A stretch of 64,000 bases of DNA from Symsagittifera roscoffensis (lineage: Eukaryota > Xenacoelomorpha > Acoela > Convolutidae), in contig NC_087068.1 of the NCBI RefSeq assembly GCF_963678635.1, forward strand, positions 28,026,318-28,090,317, given 5' to 3'. The notes beneath the pieces are model-generated. The model did no database searches, was not told where the DNA came from, and saw only the letters and a list, made by a program, of their open reading frames with translations. How positions within the stretch are numbered: position 1 is the stretch's first letter; each line of letters starts with the position of its first letter. Shown here piece after piece: positions 1 through 10,448 of this stretch. Position numbers and translations under genes: made by a program.

Positions 1-11
1 AAACCTCGACT

Positions 12-218
12 ATGCGACTTGCCGAGTTCCCGAAGCCGAGAAGGACAAAACGAGTCTCCTTTTCAGATGATTTGGTTTCCGAGGAGAGCTCTTCGCCGAC
101 AAGTAAAGAGGCCACTGGCGGCGAGACATCTCCCCCACCCTACTCGGAAGTGAAGAGAGAAATCGAGGGCTCTTTGTCTATATGCAGCTTACCGGAGGCT
201 GAAGAAACCGACTTGTAA
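12..218 (+). CDS. C-terminal end of an unidentified gene (probable last exon)
   Basis: A short open frame ends in TAA at 216-218. It is polar, serine- and proline-rich, and contains a basic patch followed by a phosphosite-like RVSFSDD and a PPPYSE sequence that fits a PPxY motif for WW domains. The 68-residue peptide looks like the cytosolic tail of a longer protein entering from the left edge; the ATG at 12 need not be the start. Its VSFSDD word recalls VSVSDD in the C-terminal tail of the SLC6 protein at 53.7 kb, so a related transporter is possible, but this is speculation. I do not recognise the gene. Confidence 0.4.
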   Translation: MRLAEFPKPRRTKRVSFSDDLVSEESSSPTSKEATGGETSPPPYSEVKREIEGSLSICSLPEAEETDL

Positions 219-515
219 TATTCATAGAACCAGAACAACAACATCGTAAAACAAAAAGTAATTATGGTTTTTTAAAACCGCTAATTAATCAGCGTTAGAG
301 CTGACTTCCAGTTTAATGATGAAACCTCAAAAAAATTTAATTGCTGCAGTTGCGGATATAATTTAGAACAATTGAGTCAGATATTCTTTTTTAAATACTT
401 TTTGAAGTAAGTTTTATCAATTTTTTTTAGCTTATCACAAAAAGAAAATGTTTGTTTGCGTTCTCAACAATATGGCAATTGCATTTTTTTTCTGCCTTTG
501 AACAATAGTACTAAT

Positions 516-961
516 CAGGGGCGGATTTAGGGGGGGGGGCGGGGGGGGCGGACGCCCTCCCCTCAGGGATTTGACCCCCTGCCGACCCAAAGGGTCCCCC
601 CTTTGATACTTTTTCAGAAATCCATTTTTGGCCGACCGACCCTAAAATTTTTCTAAAGGCGCCTTCGGCGCCAATAAATGCTATTTTTGAGGGGGAGCGC
701 GCGCCAAAAAAACGCATTTTTTTTGTCAAAATTTTTCAAAAAGTGCCCAAAAACGGCTTTTTTGACTGTTTTTTCAAAAAAAATTGCCTGCGGCGCAGAA
801 AATTTTTGCCAAAATAAGGGCAAAACAGTGCTCTTTAGGAGAGCGCGAAAAATAAAAATCAATTTGGTCGACCTAAAAAAAAAAAAAAGGTCGTCAAAAT
901 TTTGGAAAATTTTTTGAAAATCCGCCCCCCCCCCCTCGAGAAAATCCTAGATCCGCCCCTG
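516..961 (+). mobile_element. hAT-type non-autonomous element (MITE), copy 1, 446 bp
   Basis: The terminal inverted repeats are CAGGGGCGGATTTAGG and CCTAGATCCGCCCCTG. A perfect 8-bp target duplication GTACTAAT lies at 508-515 and 962-969. These termini and an 8-bp duplication are typical of hAT elements. The interior carries a long G/C run next to each end, and no transposase is encoded. Short open frames inside it are repeat artefacts. Related copies lie at 17770, 46549, 52673 and 20907. Confidence 0.92.
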
Positions 962-964
962 GTA

Positions 965-1080
965 CTAATAATCATCATAACAATCATCTTCATCATAATC
1001 ATAATCATAAAAACCATAATAAGCATCAATCATCATATTAAGAATAATCATAATCATAATACTCATAATCATAAAAATAA
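965..1080 (+). repeat. CAT/AAT-type low-complexity tract
   Basis: About 110 bp of irregular ATC/ATA trinucleotide-like repeats directly follow the hAT target duplication. They overlap the decayed end of the LINE C-terminal frame. Confidence 0.7.
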
Positions 1081-1099
1081 GAAAAGCAAAATAAAAAAT

Positions 1100-4010
1100 A
1101 AAGATTTTTTCCATGTCCAAGATCATTAGAAGTCCAAATATTTGAAACGTTTAGCTGATAGTCAAGACTTTTGAGATAATGCAGCAGTTGCAAGCACAAA
1201 TGATTCGCAAAGTACATGGATCGGTCTCTGCGTACCGTTTGGCGAAAAATTTCCCGTAAACTTTCGTGAGTTTTTTTTAAACTTTCGTAGTCCAACAGTG
1301 CCAGGTCAACTGCAAGATAAGTTGCGAGATTGATGAAGAGCGAATTTTTTCCCCGTTTTAATTTTGTGATAAGAAAAACTTTTCTTGATTTTTGTCGAAC
1401 TGTAACTGAGTTAATGGGGCATGACGTTGCATGGTTGTAGATATTGTAATCGTAGTTGCTACTGGAAAATTTGTGAAAGAATAGGAGATCGTCCATCCCG
1501 TGATACAACGAGAGCCGCAGACATCGAAGTTTTTGTTCGTAGGAGATGGTTGAACAAATTAAGATCCATCTATTCGCTGAAGAATTGACGATCCTTTTAT
1601 CCATCTATATACAATGTAGCCATAGTATATTTTCGTTTGATGACAATGTTGCCGATTTGATAAATTTGTTTTTATTTGAAAGTACGCTCTGAGAATTTTG
1701 AAACTCGTTCATCAGGGTTGGCACTCCAACAAAATTTGCTGCAGACCAGAAGTTTATGCAGATATTGTGCAAATCAGAAGACGGTATGAAGACCAAGTTG
1801 TGACATTCGTAAGACTCAGGCTCTTCTTGTTATGTTCACACTGTTTACTTTAACTATTTACAGAGGAAATTCATATCAATTATGAAAATTAATGGCTATG
1901 CTGAAAGCAGCCTGAAATCATTCGAATAGTCAGAACATTTGAACTGCCAACCAGTTGGTAGGTCATTGATGAAGCAGAAAAAATGGGCTCGAACTGGATC
2001 TTCGAGGAACTCCACAGGTATTGTTACGCCAGTCGCTAAAAAACTTTTCAATAGGCATACCTTACTTGTTTTGCAGATAACTTTCAATTCAATTTGTGAC
2101 CTCTCCACAAATACCAAATGATTACATTTTCGTCATCATAAAATTAAGTTTTAATTGCCAAAACTTTTCTAAAATCACTAAACGCTGCCAAAATTCTTTG
2201 TTATGTGCTCTGATTTGTTTTCGAACTGAAAAGAAATCGTAGAAAATTTAGCATAATTGATGTAAGATTGCATTATTAATAAGAGGTTTCCCATAGCTTT
2301 AGTAGCCTTCAAGTTTTGCGAAACTTTTTAGAAGCCTTCTTTCAGAAAACCAATATCTTTGATGACACAAATGTTGTGGTGTTGATGTAGACTGGATTTT
2401 TATCCATAGTGGGTTGAGCTTGCTTTGGAAATATTAATTGAACAAAAATGCAATGCATTTGCTGTCCTGGTAAGCAAATTTTGCATAAACCCAATGTGTT
2501 TTATTCTTTTTCAGGTAATTCTGCATTTTTACAAAATGTCTTTTTCAGTTAAGAGTTTTTACGTTCCTCCCTTTTGACCAGTTTTTTTCTCTTGATTCAC
2601 TTGGACGATTTTTGACTTACAGTGTTTAATTTTTTTATCAAGTTTGGCGGTGACGGTTTAGATTGGCTCCCTTATTAAGAAATGGTGGAAAAATTGTTCT
2701 AAAATTTTTTTGTTCACTTTTTTTGAAAAAGAAAATTAGTTTTGAGTTTTTGTTCAATCAATCTTTAATTGGTAGAATACGTTGATTATAGATAAAATCT
2801 ATCATCATGGCCTGACCAGTATTTTCTGCCCATGTGAATTTGTCGACTGCAGTATTGACTAAGTAGTGTCATTGAGAATTCTGTCTCCTGCGATAAATAT
2901 TTTTGGCCAATTTAAACTGCAGGAGGAAATGATTACCTCGCTAAGAAGAGGCAGTCTCTTCAGTAGAATGACAATATGTGCTAGGCATTGGCGCGCAGTA
3001 GAGACAGCAGAGAAAGATATCAAGATTTTGATTTTGAGTTATCAAACAATTCGAAAGCTCATTGTTTAATTTTAAACTGATTGTTGTGTTTAAAGGGATT
3101 AACTAACCACTAGATTTAGTTGCCCCAGTTTTAGTTTTTCCAGGGTCAATTCTCAAAATTCTCTGGTCAGGGAGAAATATAGCATCGTTTAATTGTTCCC
3201 GGACGAGCCTGTGTTTGGTAATGCAAATAAGATTGTATGAACTCATTATGACTGTCTTACTAAACGTTTGTCTTCTTGAGGGGTCTGATAGACTATGTAC
3301 ATTGAAGATGAATAAACTCCCTTTCTAAGTTTGCAGTCAAATTTTGTTCCTGTTAAATCTTTTTTTTTTACTGGTTCTTCTTCAACTTTGATGGTTACCC
3401 AGCGTTTTTCTTTTACTGTTGCAACTCAACAAAATTTATTTTGATATATCTGGGGTCGACGTTATCATTTATGAAAAGTTTTGAGGTTTCAGCATCAAAG
3501 TAGTTCTGCGTTTTTGAATTCGTTGCCTGTAGTCATTTTAGCTTGCAATTTTGTTGTAAAAAATTAGCTGGCAATAACATTATGCCCCCTCTGTTTGCTG
3601 AAGACAAAACAAGCACAAAATTTATGTGGTTTTGTATTTTCTTCGTTGAACTTACCTTCCGTCTCTTGCATTCCGTCTTTAAAAAACCAAGGGTATCGTA
3701 GGACTTTTTTTTTGAAGTCTTGTTTTTTTCTTGCATCCTTTTCATTCAACTCAGGTATACCCATGATGCGTAGACCGCTCAAACTTGTGTTTTATGAGGT
3801 CATAAAACCACTGGTATGAACAGGTCATGGTGTAGATTGCTTCGATTTGTTTCAGACACGCGCTGAACGGCCACTGACAATAACTTTAAATTCTCCACTG
3901 TCGCAGTTAGTTTTCGAAAGTACAGTTTGATATTGCTTATGCTTTCAGACTTCTCTTGCAGTGCTGCGTTGCAGATTAGGTTGTCTTTTTTGTTGCTAGA
4001 TTATTCATTC
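1100..4010 (-). pseudogene. Decayed LINE retrotransposon (ORF1-like, endonuclease, RT, C-terminal region)
   Basis: Reading the minus strand from high to low coordinates gives LINE parts in the expected order. About 3980-3545 has a coiled-coil-like stretch, then LRIMGIPELNEKDA, which resembles the LRI-GIPE motif of LINE ORF1 proteins. About 3330-2760 resembles an AP endonuclease domain (NLICITKHRL, then IFLPDQRILRIDPGKTKTG, then FTWAENTGQAMMIDFIYNQ). About 2120-1890 carries reverse transcriptase pieces (ESYLQNKQ in one frame and FINDLPTGWQFKCSDYSND in another, where LFINDLP and YADD occur in active elements). About 1796-1100 matches the LINE C-terminus (YEQKLRCLRLSLYHGMDDLLFFHK) and is interrupted by one in-frame TAG at 1605-1607. 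Frameshifts and stops between blocks show it is dead. The arrangement suggests a CR1/Jockey-like lineage, but I cannot fix the clade. Confidence 0.72.
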
Positions 4011-4019
4011 TACTACGCA

Positions 4020-6095
4020 TTTTTCAAATCTTTTTTAGGAGTGAGTTCAGCACAATAAGTAGTCATATTTAGAATTATGATATGCGATGCAATGATGTTT
4101 TCAATAATTGATTTTTTACAACTCTTGCAAATTTTAGCTTGTTTCTTCATTCCAGTAAAAGTTCCATTTTCAAAAGTTTTAAAAATTTTATGGAGGTCAA
4201 ATCTGTTTTACATCATACACTACAAAAAAAAGCAATTTCGAGATATCTCTGGACTAGCAAGTTTCAAAGTTTGATTAGCAATCTACTAACAGATAAATTC
4301 GTTCAAGCAAAGCTGTTGACTCGTACAGGAAAATAATTTCCGTACTTCACATTTTTCCATTCTTTTTTGATCTATAGCTTTTGGCATTTTTTAAATTGTT
4401 ATTTCAAGTCCGTTTGTCTCTTAGCAGACCATTTCTTCTGTGCAAGTTACCAAAATTTGTTGAAGATGAAGCATAATGCTGATTTCAATGCTGGCAGAGG
4501 TGTCAACAGACAATGGTTTTTCTGTAACTTGGCGTTTTTTTCAACGCCAGTCGGAGATTGTTTGCACGAATGTCGCGTACAAAAACTCCAGTTGAACGAA
4601 TGTCAGTCACGGTGTTGAGAATTTCAATGCGCTGGTTGTAATTTTTGGAATTGATTTGTGGATGATACTTATAAAATTTCGAGTTTAACACGCTCTGAAT
4701 TTATTTACACAATTAGAGTTCAAGTCGTTGTTGATAACTTTGTGCTATAATGTCCAAATCAGATTGGATTTGCTACCGATGGCGCCGTTGCTTCGAAGAA
4801 ATCTACCAATTTCCTGATGAATTTTTATGGCATCGGTGTTCAGACATCAACACCTACACACTGACAGAAATTTTTAATGGCTTTCTCAGTCTTCGTTGTT
4901 CGGACTTTGTGTGCGTTGTCTAATGAATAGGCTCCAAAGATAAATATATAACCGGTTACTGAAAACTTGCAACAAAGGACACTATGATCAGGTTTGACTT
5001 AATGACAAATTGACAAATTGAATTAACTGAAACTGTTTCATCTCATTACAGTTTTTAAAGCTGCAAAGAGCAGCTTGAAAAAAAATTGGACAGCTTTTAT
5101 CGAGACGCAATAATATCTTGCTTTATCCGACTGCCCTGTTAACTTTTACTTTTGTTCTGATGATTAAAACTGGGGAGCAGCTTTGTATTCGGATGTGTCT
5201 TAGTTTGGATGTGTCTTAGTTCCACACAAAACAATTACTACGAACATTCCCTTAAAAGGGTTGGGTGCTATATCTTATTCAAGCCATTTTACTGGTAATT
5301 CGGACCATATTAATCAGTTCGAAAAGTTGTCCCAGTGAAAAAACTGGCTTAAAGTTTTGAGATGTATTCTTATTTCGAGTTTCGAGCGAGTGACGCTATC
5401 GAGTAATAACGTTTGTTACACAAAAACTGGTCATTAAGGCTAAATTTTTTTCTCAAAAAAATATATAGTAAATACAAACTCTCAGAAATATAAATTCTCA
5501 GAAACGATAACAAAAAAACGTTTGAAGCATTGGCAATCTGGTAATCTATTGAGTGAAAATGTGGCTCATTTTACATTAAAATCTGGAGTAAGAACCAAAA
5601 AATAGCGCAATAAGAAACTAGCTGAAACTAATTTGAGGCCAGATTCTGCGCTGAAGATTGCACTCGGTATGTCTCAAATAGTTGCATGAAGGGCGGGCTT
5701 CGCTGGCTAGGCTGTCTTCCCTGACCCTCTCAGTGCAACCCAAAGAACTCCAGTTGGTTCTATTTTGGTCGCATCTGTCATAAGTAGCTTAATCAAATGA
5801 ATCTCCTATTTATAATTGATTTTTGTATTAAAAAAATTGCCATTATAATCGCTTAAAACTGCCATTAGTGACCACGCAATCGATGATAATCTATTGGGTT
5901 CAAACAACTTAAAAAAATGCAATCGGTATGAGTTTTTCTCACGTGTTCTGCAAAATTTGCCGCTCTTTCTGCATCTATCACAGCCTACTTGATTTCTAAA
6001 CCTACTCACATGTTTTGTTTTTAACTACACCTAATGCCCCCCTCCCAGTCTAGTGTAACTGTACTTAAAGTAACTGTGGAAGAGAGGTGGTGCCC
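4020..6095. other. No gene recognised
   Basis: This is AT-rich sequence with only short random frames. Part of 4.0-4.7 kb could be 5' remnant of the neighbouring minus-strand LINE. A GC-richer patch at 5690-5760 resembles no known feature. Confidence 0.4.
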
Positions 6096-6099
6096 TGGT

Positions 6100-6720
6100 C
6101 CAGGTCCCAGACTCATGTCCAGACTTTGTGGGTCGCGCCGCATCCGGATTTAGACCAAAATTGATTAGCCGCGCCTAGAGTTTGCGTCTGGAAAGTCTGG
6201 ACATGAGTCGCGTCGCGGGTCGCGATAGTCTGGACATACCAAAATTTGGTCACAAAAGTCTGAACATGGGTCGTGAAGCTCTGGACAAACTTTTTCAAGA
6301 CTTTCGCGAATTTATGTCCAGACTTTTGCGACCACATTTTGTTGGTATGTCTAGACTTTCGCGACCCACTGCGCAACTTTCGCGACCCACGGCGCAATTT
6401 TCGCGACCCACGGCGCAATTTTCGCGAACCACGGCGCAACTTTTTTGACTCCTGTACAGTCTTTGCCGACCTTATGTCGAGACTTTCCAGACATAAACTC
6501 CGGGTGGGACTATGCAATTTGGGTCTGAATCCGGATGCCACGCCACCCACGACATGTCTTTCCCGACCCACGGCGCGCAATTTTCTAGACTCAAACTCTC
6601 GGCGCAATTTTCTAGACTCAAACTCTCGGCGCGATTTTCCAGACCAAGGCAGAGACGGCGCGAATAAGATACTATTCCTCGCGACTTTCCCGACCGAGAT
6701 AGATAGCGCGTGACTTTCGC
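6100..6720. repeat. GC-rich block of interleaved direct and inverted repeats
   Basis: Words such as CGCGACCCACGGCGCAATTT recur in tandem at 6360-6440, and TCTAGACTCAAACTCTCGGC recurs near 6590-6630. Inverted pairs are also present: GACTCATGTCCAGACTTT at 6109-6126 against AAAGTCTGGACATGAGTC at 6192-6209, and a second pair built on GTCTGGACATACCAAAA. A 256-codon minus frame and a 146-codon plus frame run through the block only because the repeats lack stops, and both are low-complexity arginine/serine-rich strings. An AATAAA at about 6843 follows on the plus strand. The function is unknown. Confidence 0.65.
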
Positions 6721-7029
6721 TTGCGACAAAGCCGGAGACGACGCGACCTTCCAGGCCAAATAGGAGACCTCGGTTAGTGAAGGAAGTAAGAATGGCGAGA
6801 GTAAGTGAGGGCAAGTGGTGGTGTATAACTGAGAGATACACCAAATAAAGAAACAATGAGGGCTCTTTTCTCCTTACCTGCAAAGTTTTAGATATATTAA
6901 AATTAAATATGATGCGATTGCTTTAAACCATGTCGAAAATATTAATTCTTCATACTCAATCTTGTAAAAATTTTCTTCTTGCCACAAAAGTAAGCCGGGG
7001 GAAAGAAAACGAGCCACCATGAGAAAAAT

Positions 7030-7655
7030 AATTGGGAGAGACAAGTAAACAACACAAACAAAATATTTTTAGTATAATCAGTTCGAAACTCTCAACCAAA
7101 AATAGCCGGTTACTGTCGATGTAGCACAGAATTCTCCAAACATAGCTTTAGAAAAATACGATGAAAAAGTTTGTTTTCGAATTAGTTTGCTTTTTTTCCT
7201 TGTGGTGTGAGAAAAAGGAATACAAATACAAAAACTTAGGCATATTCGTCAATCATTTTACAGAAGATTCATTGGAAAACTGTTTTTGTAGAAAAATGAC
7301 CCTAAAAACGAGAAAAAAATTGTAAAAATAATTTTACTAAGTTTCTATTCTCAGAATGGCGCTAAAACCAACCAAAATAATTTTACTAATTTTTCGCGGC
7401 TTAAGTTAAGTATAAATAAGCAATTGTAAGCCTGCACGCTCAATTTATTAGCTCGAATCTGGTCAAAAATTAAAACTTTCCAACCGGTTTTTCTCGACAA
7501 GACAAAAAAAATCAAAATTTTAAAAAATTGTTCAAACATGACTCGACCCATTCCAATGATTATTTGTGGTACCTGATTTTGCAAGGAAAACAAAAAGAAA
7601 AAACAACACCAAAACACAAATGAATACAAAGTTCCTCCCAATTTTCAATGGTCGG
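7030..7655 (+). repeat. Dispersed repeat family R1, copy 1
   Basis: It is alignable by eye, with many differences, to 50160-50830. Shared words in the same order include TAGCCG-TTACTGT, AGCACAGAAT, GGTGTGA, TAAGCAATT/TAAGCTATT, CGATGATTATTTG and CAATGGTCGGAA. It encodes nothing recognisable. The class is unknown. Confidence 0.55.
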
Positions 7656-7765
7656 AACAATTAGTGATTGCAACGCAACGTTCAAGTTTAGAATATATAC
7701 AAAAAGGATTTTGGAAAACGCAGATTCTTGCTCAAAGAAGATTATTATCATTCATAATCCTTTTT

Positions 7766-8280
7766 GTTCCGACTTTCGATACGAAAGTAACGGAATATTT
7801 CTGCTCGGGGTGGGTTTTTTTCTTCAGACAAATTTCGACTTTTTAACTAGCCATTTTTGACGGAGTTTTTTTATATCATTCGAAAAACATTGTTGTCCTG
7901 AGCTCAAATTTCAAAAGATATTTCACCTGTGATCATTTTTCCAATCTTTATGGGTGTTTAAAGATTGCCATTTTGGCCAATTTGGGACAATTAACGCGCG
8001 ATATATTTCGCGCTATTAACGCGTAAGCGGAGATTTAATCCTTCTTAAAATCGTTCCAAATTGGTTGCCATAATTGATTTGTTAAAAGGAGCTAAATCTA
8101 TCTTTTTGTACTTTATATGGCGTGTGGGGGAATGATTTTCATAAAAAATTTCAAGTTTTAGAAAAAAAAACATTTTTCATTTTATTTTATTACATTTAAT
8201 TTTTTGATGTTATTACTGCTCCATAAAACCCTAAAAGGCAGTCGGAACTTTCAGGGCTTCGCGCTGATACGAGCAGTCTT
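7766..8280 (+). mobile_element. Helentron-like non-autonomous element, single copy
   Basis: It starts GTTCCGACTTTCGATACGAA and ends GATACGAGCAGTCTT. The head holds the perfect hairpin CTTTCG-ATA-CGAAAG. Near the tail, AGTCGGAAC is the inverted complement of the terminal GTTCCGACT, followed by a (here imperfect) CAGGGCTTCGCGCTG hairpin. A conserved CpG-rich segment, TAACGCGCGATATATTTCGC, lies in the middle. There is no obvious target duplication and the flanks are T-rich. Asymmetric inverted ends plus a 3' hairpin and no duplication are hallmarks of Helentron-associated elements; that class is inferred. Confidence 0.6.
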
Positions 8281-9058
8281 GTTGAACCATTATAGTCGTT
8301 TTTAAAATATTAGTGCGAGTTTTATTTCGCTTTATTTAAAATCGATTTTTAACCCATTAGAATCAAGTTTTAAAAAGTTTTATGGAGACAAGTTATGAAA
8401 ACTCATTGGAATTTATGATTTTCCATAGAACCTCATAGCGCGCTGTGATTGGCGATGTTTTGTTTTTCCAACTCACTTCATCTTGAAATAAAAGACAACA
8501 GTAGCTCAAGAAAATTAACGAAAACTTGCATGAGAATCTTACTTTCTGAACAATTTGTTGAGATCTTGTTAAATATTTTCTTATAGTGCAAAGTGGAAAT
8601 TTTCAATTTTTCAATTTTCAATTTTAAAAATTTCAAATTTTAAATTTAAGAAAAACTGAATATTTTCTTTTTCAATTTTTTTTTTAAATTAAGAAAAACT
8701 GAATCTGGAAGACAATTTAATTTTAGAATGTTAAGTAGATCATTTGTAGAGAATGTTAAGTAGATAATGTTTTTAAAAGCATCAAAACTTGGTGTAAAAG
8801 CGTCAAAACTTTTATAAAATAGTGCGTCCGTATAAACATCTAAACCATTTTGTTCACCCAAACTTTTTTAACCTAAAATCCAACTCCCAACGATAAAGTC
8901 AAAGACCCGCAATTGATCCCCTTTCCATTTAGAATAAAGACAAAAAACTCAAGAAGGGCCATAGTAGCAACACAGAAAATATGAATACACCAAAATGTTT
9001 TCACTGCGTGAAAAACTTGAACAGTGTTTTGTACAATTGCAAAATAATTGCTTAAGCT
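8281..9058. other. No gene recognised
   Basis: This is AT-rich sequence with short homopolymer-rich runs at 8580-8700 and a local duplication of AATGTTAAGTAGATAAT-like words near 8725-8770. It forms the 3' flank of the fucosyltransferase gene. Confidence 0.4.
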
Positions 9059-10224
9059 TTAAGGACCACATTTCTGCAATTTCTTTACATGAAATGCTAA
9101 GTTTGGTATAATTTTCACCACGTTTTTTTCTTTTCCTCCTGTGCGAACATTTTGTAGTTTTGAACACAATTCGCAAGCCGATTCGTAAGATGAAGGTCGC
9201 TTGAACGCAAACTTTGACCTCCAATAGTGATATTTCATCAATTCCGCTTCGTTTTTCAGAAGACTGTCTAAGTATCCAGCTAGTTTTGCTATACTGCCGA
9301 ACTGGTTAGCGTGAATGAACGAACCAGGTAAAAGCTGTTCATACGTCTTCGGCCACCCATTAACTATAGGAATTGCTCCGGCTTCAATTGCATTGAGAAA
9401 CTTTTCCGTCACATAATCCGAACAATTCGAATTCTCGAACGCTAGATAAAATTTGCAATCTAGCATTTGGCGCTGAGAATTGTCAAAATAGTCCACCCAT
9501 AATCCTGGAAGTGTGCCGTGATCTATAGTGTTGTTTGATTTGTGCAAACACTTTTTCGTTTGTAAAGCAGCCCCCCAGAAATGAATCGGACCTTTGAGGT
9601 GCTGTATCAACTCGTTTCCCATTGAGTTCCGGTTATTCCATGTTGAGTCACAATTCGAAATGATCCAGCAGTATTTTTTGGATCTATTTCGGATATCTTC
9701 AACACTGATTTCGACATGCTTTGGGTTAGTAGATCTTTTCTCAATGTGAAAGTATCTTCTGTGAACAGTTGCAAATTGGGATGGAAAAACTGTCCAATTG
9801 AAAAGTGAATTTAATTTTGGTACCTTCTCGTAAGGTTTCCAACTGCGATCGTTTAAGGCAGATTCGACTGACCATGCAACCCAAATTTGAGAAGAATCTC
9901 TTTGTAAATTTAAAAAATTGTTAGACATGCTGCGAATATCATCAGCAAAACTTGCCATGCCCTCATTTGCAGTTACAATTGCATCAATTGCACTGAAGTT
10001 AAGCCTGGTAATAGATGGGAAATTTGGTCTTTGATAGAAAAAACAGTCAAATGATTGGTTGCAAATGTTTCTGTATGACCCGTCGTGCCATAATTCCTTC
10101 GTGCCTTCGGTCAAAAGTGGGCGAAATGGATACACGAGAACGCTAATGACATTATCAGCACGTTTAATTTCCAAATTGGGCGCAAAGTTTTGACCTACAG
10201 GAAATGACTTTCCGGTGAAACCAG
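9059..10224 (-). CDS. Alpha-1,3-fucosyltransferase-like (GT10), catalytic exon; 5' exon(s) not found
   Basis: GT10 enzymes transfer fucose from GDP-fucose to N-acetylglucosamine-containing glycans in the Golgi. The exon encodes about 388 residues and carries the family signature FYLAFENSNCSDYVTEKF followed by a GAIPIVNG stretch, which forms the GDP-fucose site. Upstream is the weaker SNC...RNSMGNELIQHL...FWG block, and near the end is a C-x-x-C pair (CELCSKL). There are at least five N-glycosylation sequons. On the minus strand the exon opens after CCTGTTTCAG with its first base completing a split codon, so the N-terminus (cytosolic tail and membrane anchor) must lie in an upstream exon, which I cannot see. 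The first in-frame ATG lies well inside the catalytic domain, so this is not a complete single-exon gene. The frame is intact to the stop, which suggests a working gene. Acceptor specificity cannot be told from sequence. Confidence 0.88.
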
Positions 10225-10308
10225 CTGAAACAGGGATCAAGTTTATCAACCTGTTTTTATATTCTCAACAACCGTTGGAAAAGGGAGCAAATAAATGAGA
10301 TTCGCACA

Positions 10309-10342
10309 GAAACATACACACAAACAAACACACACACACACA

Positions 10343-10399
<57 letters not shown>

Positions 10400-10400
10400 A
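10309..10400 (+). repeat. (CA)n followed by (GA)n microsatellite
   Basis: About 60 bp of CA repeat runs into about 18 bp of GA repeat. It lies just upstream of the fucosyltransferase exon and within that gene's presumed intron. Confidence 0.95.
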
Positions 10401-10448
10401 ACTATGATGTGATTTTGCTAACTCATGTCAGTGTTAGATTTTACTTTT

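Noticed and set aside
1038-1604. 188-codon minus-strand frame as a stand-alone host gene
   Set aside because: Its sequence fits the C-terminal region of a LINE, and RT and endonuclease remnants follow in order upstream.
6113-6883. 256-codon minus-strand open frame
   Set aside because: It runs through inverted and direct repeats, encodes low-complexity Arg/Ser strings, and overlapping frames on the other strand are also open. There is no family resemblance.
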